This document shows, in pieces, positions 1 through 12,900 of a stretch of 64,000 nt of DNA (position 1 is its first letter; each line of letters opens with the position of its first letter). The stretch lies in contig OY744464.1 in the NCBI GenBank assembly GCA_963556145.1, positions 3,286,001 to 3,350,000 of the forward strand, given 5' to 3'. A program made the translations under genes and the position numbers. The DNA comes from Hygrocybe punicea. Lineage: Eukaryota; Basidiomycota; Agaricomycetes; Agaricales; Hygrophoraceae. The notes beneath the pieces were generated by a model, which did not search any database, had not been told where the DNA came from, and was given only the letters and a program-made list of their open reading frames with translations.

Positions 1-1875
1 ATTTACCATTTGCATGGAAAGTGACAAAATACCAGAGGGAGAATCCAAAATGCCGCTGGGATCTGGTTAGCGTACGACATGTCGAGGGTTTGAGTCCCTC
101 GAACTATATATGGGAACAGTGAATTATTGGAGAGGTACAGTAGACCTTCAACATACTGATAGTACTGTTCTGAGACAGAGGGCAGGAAGCGAAGTCGCAA
201 AGATGAATGACTTGCGTGGGGGCCTTCACGCCATAAGCTGCTATATCCATGTTCATGCTGAATGAGATCGTTCCATTTAATTTGAACCAAGCTGAACACA
301 TATCTGAATACACACGTTGGAGACAGTCCACTTTGCTTTGCAGTCCCGATCATTGAAAACTGAACGGAGTGGTTGAAGCGATAGTACCTGTCTTCGGATG
401 AGCCAAGAGGACATGGAGAAATGCCAAAGAAAATATCTACATTATCCCGAAGTTACTCACGGAAATCACATTTGAAGCACTACAAGAGCTGGCACCAACT
501 GAAGTCAATTCGTTCGGCTTGCTGGTTGCGCTGCCAAAAGCCGACATAAAGTTATTTTATGAGAGTTGTGGTGCCAACATCGTAAACAAAGCATACGGAA
601 TGGTGTTGGTTTGTTGAGCTATTCCCCCTGCCAGAAGGTACGTAACAACCACAGTGAAGCTGAACACGGATCTCATCGGCTATCAAGACGTTGGGGTTAG
701 CCAACAACCAGATCTCAGGTGCAGTTGAGAGATAAATTCAAGTTGGTGGATGCTCCGCGCATGTCCAGACCACCAGGACTTGCGGCGCAGAAGCCGGTCC
801 TAATCAGGATGATATGGGCACATGGGTGATGACTAGGACGAGGCGAAGATCGTTATCGTCAAAAAAGCACAGCCTGTGTCCAATCGTTGGCGCCCAAATG
901 TCAGGTATCGATCACCTCGCGGTCTTCCAGGAACCTGTCTAAAAAACACCCTGAGTTCAATAAAGGCAGTACACACCAGTTCCAGCGTTCGAGGGAATAA
1001 TGCTCATAAATTGTCTGCTGGTCCACCGAGTCTGGCCGACGAATTGGCATACGAACCCGATTTGAACAAGTCTAACCGAAAGCCACTACAAGAGAATTGT
1101 GGTTCCAGAGGCCGGGTTACTTGATACTATGCGTAAAGGTGGACGAAACAGCCATTTCTAGGTGAATGCAGTTTAACATTAATATTGTTGCACAAAGTTT
1201 CTTTTGGCTCGTTCGTTCCCGCCGAGGCTCGTGTGCTCTGTGTCACATGACGTCTAGTATGACGGTTGTGCGTTCTTTCCGTTACCGTAGAGTAACTCTA
1301 AATGCCAGCGGAATATTCAAGACACCCCACCTGCGTTGCATCGATGCACCAGAGTCTACTCTTCCCTCAACCATGTATCCGCCCCTCCAGAATATCAACT
1401 GCGATCTGACGAATATTGTTGAATTGCACCACGCGACGCCTTATGCATCTCATCGGCCAAGCCCCCGCCAATACGTCGTTAAGGATGGTTCATCCTGCAG
1501 CCGCGATGGTGATATTGGAATCAGACAATTCGCTTTACAATTGTTATCCTCAAGAATTTATCAACCCTACAGATTGTACGAAACTCAAGGCCTTTGTTAG
1601 TGGACTATCGGGGGCGGCTGCTGTCGGTCCGGAATTTTTGGTGCCAATGAGGATCGTGATTGTGCTGAGCATAGAGCATTGCAATGTAAGCGTGACGTAT
1701 TATCTTGTGAGGATTTATGGATGGTCGGCGGTACATACAGATAGTATGAAAGTGGCTGGAAGGAAGTCGTAATCCTGGCTCTTTACGTCTGTCACATCCG
1801 GTACAACATTTACTGGTACCATCGACTTTCGAACGTATTCCGTTGAAGAGAGGCGATCGTTATTCAACTTCCGTA
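1..1875. other. Gene-poor left flank
   Basis: No complete gene can be supported here. The longest open stretches (about 80-140 codons, around 876-1124 and 1166-1772 on +) have no recognisable domain and no clear splice structure. One stretch at about 422-617 looks coding-like and is listed separately. This could be decayed coding sequence or a long regulatory and UTR region. I see no terminal repeats or transposase motifs. Confidence 0.5.
422..617 (+). pseudogene. Possible gene relic (open frame without start)
   Basis: From about 422 to the TGA at 615-617 one + frame stays open for about 65 codons with balanced, protein-like composition, including the stretches NIYIIPKLLTEI and GLLVALPKADIKLFYESCG. 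It has no convincing ATG, and the upstream sequence carries stops. A further short open piece in another frame follows at about 650-725 (LNTDLIGYQDVGV). This is what a last exon or decayed coding fragment would look like. I do not recognise the family, and a chance open frame cannot be excluded. Confidence 0.22.
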
Positions 1876-2440
1876 ATGTCCAAGCAGATCACCTCCATCA
1901 CGGTGCAACTCGTTACCATCGAAAACAGTCGACCCATTGCCGAAGTTATTGCACGGTTGGACAAGGAGATCAACAAGGCTGGTTCTCCCGATGTCTTGCG
2001 CTATTTCCATGGAGGGAAAAGCAGAGATGAGATAGTAGACAAAGTCAAAGAGACGTTGGGCGATAGCGACTTCCTGTGCGAGTCCGCTTTCTTCTCCACG
2101 CTGCAGAAACGCTCAGTCTGCCTATAGTCACTTCATTTCCTTACCCCATGGGAAATGGGTGAACCACTACTTCGGTATCGACACCGCCCCAACTGCATTT
2201 ATGTATATATTCGGGAACCCACTCATCGCTGCTGGCATCATGAGGCGCGACATTCGTGCTGGCCTGAATATCCCACCTAGACTTTTTATCATGGAGAAGG
2301 AGGACCGCTCCGGCACAAAGGTCATATACCACCTGCCATCTTCTGTCATGGCACTCGACGACAATATCGACTTAAAAGTTGCACTCGGAGAGCTTGACGA
2401 AAAAGTGGAGAAACTAGTATCCAAGATATTAACTGACTGA
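1876..2440 (+). CDS. DUF302 domain protein
   Basis: A small protein of about 170 residues in two exons (1876-2075 and 2128-2440). The 52-nt intron starts GTGCGAG and ends CTATAG. Splicing joins GDSDFL to HFISLPHGKW, removing an otherwise in-frame stop. The C-terminal half carries the DUF302 signature: FGNPLIAAGIMRRDIRAG, then IPPRLFIMEKED, then YHLPSSVMAL. DUF302 proteins occur in bacteria and fungi and are of unknown biochemical function. There is no signal peptide or membrane segment. ATG 1876 is the first ATG in the frame. The family call rests on motif memory; the gene model on frame continuity. Confidence 0.72.
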
Positions 2441-3368
2441 ATATCTATGCTGAATCTGCATTGTCCCTTAAGCTTCCCAGCCGCTATATATGTAAACTCA
2501 GTGCTATATTGTGCCTACGTTGTTCGCCTCCTCATTTGGATTCTAGCAAGAACTGCCTGACATACTTTGACGATCGTTTCAGCCCAAGTTCCCTTGCCGG
2601 ACGGCTTCAAGCTCTCAAGTGCACTTTGAGACGCTGCCTGGACACAACTCTCGGATTGAAGAGTCTGGAGTTCCTCTCAGCAAACAATGTTGTTAATGCC
2701 CGCCTGCCGGTTTGGAAGTCAGAATTTTTTTCTTTTGGCGTTGAGGTATGAGGGTGATTACTAGTAAGGTTTCCTCCGTCCGTTTGGCCCGTTTTTCGGT
2801 TGAGATTAAACGGGCGCGTAGCGATGATCAACGATGCTCTTGTTGGTTGTGTCCTGCCGGGACGAAATGGGACTGACAAGTTGTTTCAAGTTTTAATTCC
2901 CGTTGTAACGGTCTCTGAGTGAGGGCTTTGCCCGGACGTCGCTACTTCGTGTCTCCGCATATATGGGTCGATTACCGTCAGCGATCTGATTCTGTGGCGC
3001 AAGTGTTTAATCGCGTAAATATTAAATTTTGTGAATCTAGTTTAATCCGATTTCGTGCTGAAGCCACTTGTGCCTCCTTAGCTTTGGGTGTTGAGTTATA
3101 TGACCTTGCCGCCGGTAGCTTTAGGTATTTGTATCGGATAGAGCTTGGCGTAAGTGCCGTTGTTCATTTGGAACCTCCTCTACATGTTGCATGAACCATA
3201 AGCTCAAGCGCTCAAGCTTGACCAAACCAAATCACTAGTAGTACTGCCTGTGCGGATCGGATAAGGATGTAAAGCGGTCTACAATATAAGACGGCAACCA
3301 TTAATTCAAAACGACACTGCCAATGCTACGTATACGTAACCTCGTAATAATATAAATAAGTACCTAAT
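2441..3368. other. Spacer between DUF302 gene and GCP3
   Basis: About 930 bp between the 3' ends of two convergent genes. Open frames of about 90 codons occur on both strands, but none has a recognisable domain or consistent splice signals. AT-rich stretches near 3010-3030 and 3340-3365 suit UTR or terminator sequence. Nothing further can be supported. Confidence 0.5.
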
Positions 3369-6300
3369 TCAAGATTTTGCTTGTTGCTGCAACAGTTGTT
3401 CTTTCTTGCTTCTGTAGAAATCCGAGAAAGATAACCTGACTGCGAAAAACCGACAGTCAAGATCTGGGTGGGTCTGTAATCCTTGTACGATTGACTGTGC
3501 TTTTTCCGAAAAGGAGGATCCGTACTCCTTGATTCTGAGCTGGATGCGAGGCAAGGTGTCCGTCACATGTTGACCGCCATTCTCTGGCTCAGGTCCGGTG
3601 TAAACACCCTGAAAAACGGATCACCGTTGTTGGCAAACAGCCCGTCGCGGAAATGAACAACTTACGCGTTCTGAGTCAAGTTCTCGATCTCGACGGGCAG
3701 ATTCCGATAAACAATAATTATAAAAAACATCCTGGAAAAAACCATTCAGATAGCATGCTTTTCGAGACGTATGAAGAAAAGAAAAAACCGTTAGCGCACC
3801 GTCGCCTCGCGAAACTGAAGTATTGTTGAAAATATTTCCCCAACCTGATGGAGCAGGTTTTCCTGTTCGAAGAACGACGGAGACGGGATCAACTTTTCCA
3901 CACACGCCCAACACACTGTTTGGTCGAACTCACCTCCTTTCCGGACTTGGGACTGAGCAGCAGAACCTTTTTAACCATTCGATCCAGGTAGGATTGGTGA
4001 GCGTCTATCAAGGCGTCCAGGTCGCCTTCTTTTTTGGTAAGAAAGTCAGTCAGAATCTTCCACGAGCACTCAATCACTTCGAGCTGGCAGTAAGCCTGCA
4101 TCGATCGAATAAAGTGAATCATTTCGGCCATCACAATACGGATTTGATGCCATTCCGGTTCGAGGTCTAGATGTTAGAATCAGCAAATGAGAAGACACCG
4201 TCAACATTGTAAGTGTAATAACCTGGTACTCGTATGAAGGTCCTCGCCCCACCAGCAACCCTCATCCAGCCCTTACTTAGCGCACTTTCTATACGCTTCA
4301 TCTTCCAAAGGTGATTGAAAAGTTTGAGGTATTTCACCATCGAGTCGGGATCGAGCACTGTATCAATGGGAGCATCCACTTTGTACTCGAGTGTGAAGAC
4401 ATCCCACCCGATTTCGCCATGGGAATACTCGAGCATGCGCGCATCCAGACGTCGGAGTACATCCGGAGGATCACCTTGCGCGTTGGAAGAACGGATCGCT
4501 GTCTCAAGTGTAGCGGTTAAATTATGACGGTACAACGTGTTCGCGGGCCGTGCCAGGCTTGGTCTGCGCAGGAAAAAGTCAGACTGACACTTGATATACA
4601 GGATTATAATTCCAAACCCGAGAGTTTCCATCAGTTGGTCCGCAAAGTCACCATAACCGAGCATGAGATAGTGCTTCAGAGCTTGCAAGTGATCGAGCAG
4701 CTTGAACTTTTCAATGAAGACCTCGAATAATCGGTGGCTAGCGGTCTGGTATGCGGCGTCAATGGAGCGTTCCAGCCCCAATATATCACTATACTTCAAG
4801 GCTAACGGAGTTTTCAATGCACACAAAGAGAGTATCTGCGTTCTCTCGCACTTACTTCGACCGGTGTTACTCATTTTCTCGCGCGTGACGACCCAGTCAC
4901 TATCATGACAGCTGTAACGAATGAAATTCAAGCTTTTTCCCGTGGAGAAGATCTGAAGACACCGTCATCTTGAGGAATCGCCGAGATCACTCAAATCACG
5001 TGCCTTTTTCCCAAAAGCCTCTCCAACGAACATCGGTAGCATGTCCTTCTGGAATTGGTATTTTGCTTCCCATAATTTCAGACCGCCGTCCTTGTCTCCG
5101 GAGAGATCATCATTGTCGATTCCAAGACCGCCAAAGCCTCCGTCACCAGATGGCTGGCTGATACCTCCCGTCAAAGAGGATGGATGGACATATTGGACGT
5201 GTGCGAGTTCCGGATCCATGGCTACAAAGAATTCGAGATATGGGTCATAGAGCTCTCCCGAGAAGAGCCATTTATGGAGTGTTGCGAAAAATGGCTTGGA
5301 TACCTTGACCGGCCCAGATAAAGGCGCAGTCAATCATCAAGACGGGCGGACTCACCTCTTCCAGAAGCTGATCGGTGAATTGTCGGACAAAAGGATCTCC
5401 GTTGTCGGTATAGCCATGGATCAGATTTACAAGAGCGCCGCCTTGGGCATCTGGGGACAAATATCGAAGCATGTACGGAAAAAGTAAGAGGGAAGGAGAG
5501 GCACCTCTAGCACCCTCCACGCAAACACTCATCATGCGCATTCTCAATCTCCACTCATTGATCCAAACGTCTAATCTTCTCAGTGTCAATCCTGACCGTT
5601 CCTCCTCACTATTCTCGATATCCACATATTTGTCTTCCCTTTGATTACTATCTGCATGATTGGAATGTCCAGAGATGGACATCTGCGATTCGAGTATAGC
5701 GATTAGCTTGTAGTATTCTGTGAGCTGGGTTTGCAAATGATGGCAAAGACTCTGCTCGATCATCCCGACGCCAGGCCTGGCCCCACAGTCCTTGATAAAA
5801 CGGTTAACGCGAGTGTAAAGGTAGCCTATCTCGGACAATCGGTGGATAAGGGATTTTGTCGGAGGCGATATGTCATATTTCTAAAGCGCATGAAGAGGTT
5901 CCAGGACTAGCATGAAATATTGAAACAAAAGTTATGTACCGAATCATCCACAAAGACAAGTTTGTGTTGCGGGTCCGGGGCGTCTGGGGCTGAGAAATGG
6001 ATATACTTTCCTGATATTCCCTGCAAAAGGTACAAAGTATCGCGGAGGAGAAGATTCTCAGGGAGACGTGGCCGACCTGGGAGAATGCTCATGCACTTGG
6101 CATATTATAGTATGAAGTTGATACACACCAGTTTTCGAACGATATTCTTTTAATATTGCTGCCATGGATTTCCCTTTTGAATGGTTTGAAGGAGGCAGGG
6201 CGTTGACTGGGTTGGAGGTGGATGTTTGCCGGGATTGCTGAGGCGGTACTAATGATGGTAGGAAAGCTGGTGCAACTGCAGGATGTCGAGAAGAAGATGC

Positions 6301-6796
6301 TAAAGAGTGGAGAAACACAATTGACGCGTGCTTCCTTGACAGAACTGGCTGCGACATTACCAGAAGCGATCAAGATCATGCCAGGTTGACTCGGAGGGAA
6401 CACACCTGATTAACAAGACGTGAAAGGAGATTGGTGAACTTGAGAGAGGATGCACCCGTGGGCGATGACTGAAGAACTAGAGAAGCAGAAATTAGGGTGT
6501 TGGGGAGCCAAGAGGTGTGTGCAGACGGACGATGGCGCTTAACCAGGTCAGCGAGGTGACCGATGTCCTGTTCATGATTCCGACCAATGTGACTTTATAA
6601 TATCTAGCGTGAGTTGGCTGTAAGACTTGGTGAAAGACCGCACATGCAAAGATGCGCATTGGTCTGACTGAGATTTTCAAGTTCACCTGTTGAGAATTTC
6701 TTGAGAGTGAGCAATGAGCTCTGTCTTGAGTGTTTCGTCGGTTCTTGCCTGGGGCACCAGAGAACACACGAGGGAGTCGAGGGCTGCCAGGGCCAT
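3369..6796 (-). CDS. Gamma-tubulin complex component 3 (GCP3/Spc98)
   Basis: Core subunit of the gamma-tubulin small complex that nucleates microtubules at spindle pole bodies. Multi-exon. Reading 5' to 3' on the minus strand, the GRIP1 region includes LLRDTLYLLQGISGKYIHF, LTLRRLDVWINEWRLRM and FFATLHKWLFSGELYDPY. The GRIP2 (gamma-tubulin-binding) region includes LEVAIRSS-like text ending SNAQGDPPDVLRRLD, then GWDVFTLEYKVDAPI and FNHLWKMKRIE. These match GCP3 better than GCP2. The protein ends in FRL-like text followed by FYRSKKEQLL and a TGA at 3369-3371. The start is uncertain. ATG 6796 (MALAALDSLVCSLVP) gives a plausible N-terminus; ATG 6916 with a GTAAGT intron is an alternative. The N-terminal exons between about 6150 and 6700 are my least certain part. 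Confidence 0.9.
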
Positions 6797-7177
6797 TAAT
6801 TGATATTTGGCCGCCCACTGCAGGTGCACTGGAGAGTGAGTGTCACGGGATTTATGCACGTGATCATGATTAGCACTTACGTAATATTTATTACATCGAT
6901 GTTGGCTCGAAAGCATATTGTACAAAGTGGACACTGGACAAGCATCAAAAGTTTGTCACAAAAGCTAGACGAGTATGTCACGCATGGGCCATACCTTCTT
7001 TCGGAGTCCGAGGTGCTGCAAACTCGAGTTCTGCCGCAGACCTGATATCCATCTTTCGCCCAAGACGAACTCTCCTTCCGCTTCAGATGTCCGTGATAAA
7101 AGGGGGCTGCCCGTGGATCCCGTCCGAGTCCCACCCTTCTCTTCCTGCATTCGACTTCCAGTTCCCTCAAGTTACCT
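6797..7177. promoter_or_regulatory. Divergent spacer GCP3 / acyl-CoA synthetase
   Basis: About 380 bp between two head-to-head genes. It may contain an extra 5' exon of GCP3 (ATG 6916, with a good GTAAGT donor near 6880). No TATA box is obvious. Other open frames here look like chance. Confidence 0.4.
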
Positions 7178-9770
7178 ATGCCCTGGATTCCACTGCGAAC
7201 CTGGGCCGAAAGTGAGCCTCATTTTCCTATAACTTTCAAGTCTCTCTTCATCCCTGTCTTCACAGCCGATGCGATTCTGTGTGCCCCAGGCATGCCACAT
7301 GAGCTCGAGCCATGTCTCATCGACAGTCATTTCTATCGCGTATATAAAAATCTTTGGCCGTCCTTACGCGACTTTTGGCTCCTTGTCTCAGATAAATACA
7401 AAGACCGGACTTATGTTGTCTTTGAGCACCAGCGTTGGACATATGGCCAAATAGCCGACCGAGCCCTCAAGGCCGCGTCCATTTATCGACATCACTACGA
7501 TATTCAGAAAGGAGACAGAGTCGGCATTTGTTCTCGGAACTTTCCCGACTATCTCGTCGTCTTTTGGGCATGTCATCTCATCGGCGCAGTCTCTGTCTTG
7601 GCAAATGCGTGCGTCACCTCCTTACGTCCCTTTAGCTTCGCTCACAAGCTTGTTTTTAGGTGGCTTCCATTGGAAGCTTTACGCTATTGCTTGGCACATA
7701 CCCAGAGCAAGTTGATTATTCTCGACCCAGAGCGTGCCGATTTGCTCGAACCCATCAGTGCCCAACTCGCGCTCGAGGCCGGATCCACAGGGTTCCTCGT
7801 CATTGAGAGTCGCGAAGGAAAAGGTTATTGGACGAAGATGAACATCTTGAATGACGTCTTGGAAGCTTATCAAGTAGACGCCTGTGAAATATTGGAGAAT
7901 GATCCTGGTATCCTTCCCGAAGACAATGCCACCATCATCTTCACCTCTGGAACGTACGATCTTCATCGAATTTCAGACAAATCTCACATCACTGACATTC
8001 CAGTAACCTTAGAACCGGTCTGCCGAAAGGTTGCCTCAGCACCCATCGTATGTTTCTAACGAATCTTATCAATGTATGAGTTTGTGTTATCTTTCCGGTA
8101 TGTTGTTCTCACAAAAACGGCAACAGGTCTCCGTTGGCGGTATCAGTGCAATCATACGGCGCGGCCAAAACATTCCGACAGCCCAGGATGGTCCTCAGAA
8201 GGGTGTTCTAGTTTCCGTGCCGTTCTTTCACGTATCAGGATTGACCGGTCTTTCAGTATGTATTCTTCAAGTGTCCCGTTACAGTCTACTCGCTTAATCC
8301 TACCCCTTTTAGATGATGGCCAGTATGTACGGCATGAAGATTGTACTATTGCGCCGATGGGACCCAGAACAAGGTATTTACCTAGCCGGTCACTAACTCA
8401 ATCCAGTCGTTAAATCTTGTCCAGTTGTAAGGTGCCACATAGCATGTTGAAATACCAGCAAGAAGGCTGACCTATTTAACAGACTCATCAAAGACGAGAA
8501 TATTGGAGTCGCTGGCGGGTGAGTTCTTCCAGATCTACTCATTTATTTCACTGAATGACATATATGTCACACTAGTGTCCCATCGATGGTCTCTGACCTC
8601 ATCGATAATTCTTTTGTCGACTCTCCTCTCGATGCTCTTTTGTTCGGAGGTGCGCCTGCGTCGGAGTATCTCGCAGAAAGAGGCAAGCGAGCATTTCCGG
8701 ATGCGATGTTGTTAGCGACGCCTATTCTTAACCCTTGTTTTTTCATTGACAAAGTCGACCCAGGAGTCAGGCCTACGGGTTAACTGAGACCAACGGTGTC
8801 GCCGTTGCGGTAGCGGGTGAGGATTATCTGGCCCGTCCCACAACCACGTTAGTTGTTTTTCTTTCAATTGTGGCAAATCAACGGAAACCTGTGTTTTTTT
8901 TCTTGACAGCGGGAGGCCATCACCCGTCAATGATATCATGATCGTGAACTGCGATGTGTCCGTGCCCGCGGGCCAGGCTGGGGAGGTTTGGTTGCGCGGA
9001 CCAAACGTGATGAAAGGATACTGGCACGACCCTGGTTCGGGAGCACATTCTGTTGGGATCAATGTGATGTTTTATTGGTTGTTTGCAGAAGCCACTGCCA
9101 AGATCATGACCAAGGACGGCTGGCTAAGAACAGGGGACCTAGGATTGCTTGATCAAGAGGGTTTCTTATATATCCGTGACCGAAGTAAGTTTGCCCCGCA
9201 AGTTGCGTTCCACTTAACCGAGATGGCTGTCTTGCAGTCAAAGATCTGATCATTCGTGGTGGCGAGAATATCGTGAGTCGAATCCCGGACTAGATACATC
9301 GAGGCAGCTCAGATTGGACCATTTCCCAGGACTCGGTGTCAGTGGAGAATGCTCTGTACGCGGATCCGCGAGTTTCGGAGGCGGCAGCAGTGGGTGTACC
9401 AGACAAGCGACTTGGAGAATTGGTTGTTGCGATGGTGGTCGTTAAGCCAGGCCTCTACGATGACTTATCGGAAGCAGAACTAGTTGCGACGGCACAGAAG
9501 AGGTTGTTTCCTTGTCACATGCGGCCTGGCTGTTGGACTGACCTGTTTGGCCGATGACCATTGTAGCCTTCCCAAATTCGCGGTTCCTACCATGGTTATC
9601 GTCCAACGTGAACCTTTCGGTAAGCATCTTCAAACCCGTCTACCCGCGTTCTAAATCCCCCGAACACAGAGCGCACACCCTCGGGAAAGGTTCTTAAAGG
9701 TAAATTGCGCAAAATTGCGAGGATAGAGTGGGAGAAGAGAAGTTTAGGAGTTGCCGTCCCCAAGCTATAG
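7178..9770 (+). CDS. AMP-dependent acyl-CoA synthetase
   Basis: Adenylate-forming (ANL) enzyme that activates a carboxylic acid with ATP and joins it to CoA. The substrate cannot be read from the sequence; a medium- or long-chain fatty acid or an aromatic acid is possible. Motifs in order are FTSGT plus TGLPKG (P-loop-like A3, split by an intron starting at 7954), GLTETNG (A5), GWLRTGDLG (A7), a DR..IKDLIIRGGENI hinge (A8, across an intron) and GKVLKGKLR near the C-terminus with the catalytic lysine. The first exon is short (7178-7211) and an intron GTGAGC...TTCACAG leads into TDAILCAPGMPHELE. The end is TAG 9768-9770 after VAVPKL. No C-terminal SKL peroxisomal signal is present. Many small introns. 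Start chosen because the spliced N-terminus reads smoothly. Confidence 0.87.
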
Positions 9771-9984
9771 CTGTTTGTCTCCTGGATTGTAAACATATTA
9801 TAATAACTATGGGTAATGAAAGAGTCAGGGCTCCGTAACACGTGGTAGTTACCGCGGCAGAGTCTTGCCTTTCTGATCTCACTCCGAAAGTCCAAGTTGG
9901 TGGTGCTCCTTCTCAAAACTTTGCCAGTGCGCAGCTGGCCAGTGCCACACCATATTCTACGACGGTTACGACCTCTGACACGAC

Positions 9985-12900
9985 ATGGACTGTTCGAACT
10001 CGACGTCTTCCACCACTTCGACGGGATCCGTGAAGCGTGCGGCTTCGGCTGGACCTTTCGCTTACCAGACCCGACTGTTAGAACGAACATCGTCTCGTGG
10101 AAGTGGTGCTTCACTTTCACGCAATAATTCCCAGTCAAGTGGCAGTATAATAAACAATCCTACTGGATCCTCTTCTACTCCTGCTAGTACCAGAAGGTGG
10201 TCGCCTTCCCATCGAGTTGGCAGTAGTCTCGACGCTGTTCGCGGAAAGTGGGAAGAGCGCGCCAAAGCCGAATCTCTTCTGGAGAATCGGACAACTAGTC
10301 CAACAAGGGAGGCCGCACCTAGGACAGAATCGCCTATATCTCGTACTGTTTATGAACCTTTCGGAAGCAGTTCCAATTCTCTCTCTTTCGACTCTCGGCC
10401 TCCTGCGCCGCCCCCAAAGGATGAGACAGAAAGATTCAGGACCCCTACGTACCTCAAGCGTCGTACAATGCCTGCGCCGATTATTGCTTCGCCTCTGTCT
10501 CCAAATAATACTGGCCTCACAGTGGAAGCTAACCCCTCATTGTCTTCGTTCGATGCCGTCATCCCCCAACGCATTCATTTACCCACATTCAAGTCTGCAA
10601 ACTCGCTTCCTAGTACAACTTCCCATCATTCTAGTGTCTTTGATGCACCTCTATCGTCTTCTGAGACAGCTCCATCCTCGCCACCATGGCGATATCGCCG
10701 CTCTAATACTGTAGATGCGATAATTCCCAGTCGCTCTGAAACTGTGACTCCCTTCTCATCTAATGGCTCATCCCTAGCATCTCGAACCCCAGCGACATCT
10801 ATCCAACGTCGACCTCCTTCACTTTATGGCACCCCTGTCACTATGCCACCATCGCCTGATAAGTACAGTCATCAATCGTTGTCACCAGTCCCTCATACTT
10901 CTGCAACTGTCTCCACTGCATCTAGCCGGCCCTACAATCAGCATCACTCCCCTGCTTTTCCATCGCCCTCGCCTTCGGTCGTGTCCTCAAGTCCATATAG
11001 AAGTTCGTACATGGCTAATAAGAAAGCGTTAGCATATGGGGACAACTTGGTTGTCGGCCGGAAGCTGGGGCGGCATCTACCTCGAATCGCCAGTGGCGAT
11101 GGCGATGATAACTGGCAAGAAGAGAGAATGGCGGAAGATAAGGAGCATCATCAAGAGAGGAGAGGGAGACGCACAAGAGACTCCGCCGAGGTGGCGGCAT
11201 ATCTGGAGAAACCTTTTAAACAGGGGATGGTGTCACCTGGCTTACCCGGGGATGATGTTGCTGGTATACCTGGCCGATTAAGGTTGTCTCGAGACAAGAC
11301 ACCCAGCGCCTCGTCGTCACCTTTACCGTCTTCCAGACTCGCAAGAGGACTATGGGCAGACACCCAGCGGCATCATATCCAAGCTTATGAATACTTGTGT
11401 CATGTTGGAGAGGCTCAAGAGTGGATTGAACTCTGTCTCGACAGAGAACTCGGGTTTGGAGTTGTTGAGATGGAGGAATCTCTAAGAAACGGTGTGGTAT
11501 TGGCAAAGTTGGCGCAAGTATTCCAGGGAGAACGGGTTGTACGGAGAATATATGAGGTATGCATAAGATGGTGTCTTTGTTGTTACATCCAAAGGAATGA
11601 TCATTATCCCTGTAGGCCCCGAAGTTGGATTTCCGCCATTCCGACAACATCAACTATTTCTTCAATTTCGTTCGAGACGTTGGCCTTCCGGAGGTATGAT
11701 TTGGTACAGTTTTGCCAGCCCCGCGCCGTCAGCTGATCATGCATAGGGATTTATTTTCGAGCTCACGGATCTTTACGAGAAGAAGAATCTACCAAAGGTC
11801 ATTTACTGTATCCATGCTTTGAGGTATGGCGTGCATTCCCCATGGCCTCGATTTTTATGGACTCAAATCATCTCCACAGTCACCTTCTCGCACGCCGTGG
11901 GCTGGCCCAACGGATTGGAAACCTTCTGGGCCGTCTTAATTTTACCGAAGATCAACTTCGGCAGACGCAAAGAGGTCTGAAAGAAGCTGGAGTCGCCATG
12001 CCCAACTTCAGTAATGTGGGTAGAGAACTGGCCAAAGAGATAAACGAGGAGGAAATTGAAACAGACGATGAACGTACGTCATTGCCATGGTATTTCTACT
12101 TGTGCAGCGGCCCAGATGTGTTAATTTTGAAGGCCGTGATCGATTACTTCTTGAGAACGAATCAACTATTGTGGCCACACAATGCGTTGCACGGGGATTC
12201 TTGATTCGGAGAGCACAAGCCCTTCGACGCGTCCGCGTCCGCCTTGCCGAACGCCACATCGTAGATTTACAAGCCCATGCCAAAGGTGTATTGGTTCGAA
12301 GATGGTTAGACTACCAGCGTCAGCGCCAAGCCGATCTTATTCCCTGGGTAATATCATTACAAGCCACGGCCAGGGGTGTCATTACCCGACTACGGTGGCG
12401 CGCGCATCGTCGGCGAATTAAGCAATCGGCCCGGTATGCGATCAAGATTCAGGCCCAACTTCGAGGCATCCTGCAGCGTCGTCGTTATACCCAATTCAAA
12501 GCAGCCATGAGACGTAGCACGCTCTCAGTTGTCAAACTTCAATCACTTGCTCGGGCCCGCATCGCACGCAATATTCATCGTGAGGCTGCGAAGACCTTTG
12601 CAAAACCAGCTGTTCAGCTTTCCGTCGTTTCTTTACAAGCAGTTGCCCGAGGAGCATTACAGAGAAGAAAGGTCAACCAGCAAATGAGGTCCTTGAAACG
12701 CTTCAATCATCAATTCATTGGATTACAAGCTCATTGTAGAGGTGTTCTTATGCGAAGGCGGATGCGAACGCACATGGCAAAACTCGAGGATGTGACGCAT
12801 GTGGTTATTCGAATACAAGCGGCAGTTCGCACCTACCTTGCGAGGAAGCGTTTGTTAAAACTGATCAGAGGTCTTCGGAAGGCAACCCCAATGCTCATTA

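Noticed and set aside
80..112. Stem-loop gagggtttgagtccctc resembling a tRNA T-arm
   Set aside because: The loop lacks the invariant C, and no anticodon arm, D-arm or acceptor stem can be folded around it.
1843..2127. 94-codon ORF ending at 2127 as a separate gene
   Set aside because: Its last 17 codons are intron. Splicing 2076-2127 restores the DUF302 domain.
9596..10138. 180-codon minus ORF between the acyl-CoA synthetase and IQGAP
   Set aside because: It overlaps the clear last exon of the synthetase and the first exon of IQGAP, and has no recognisable product.
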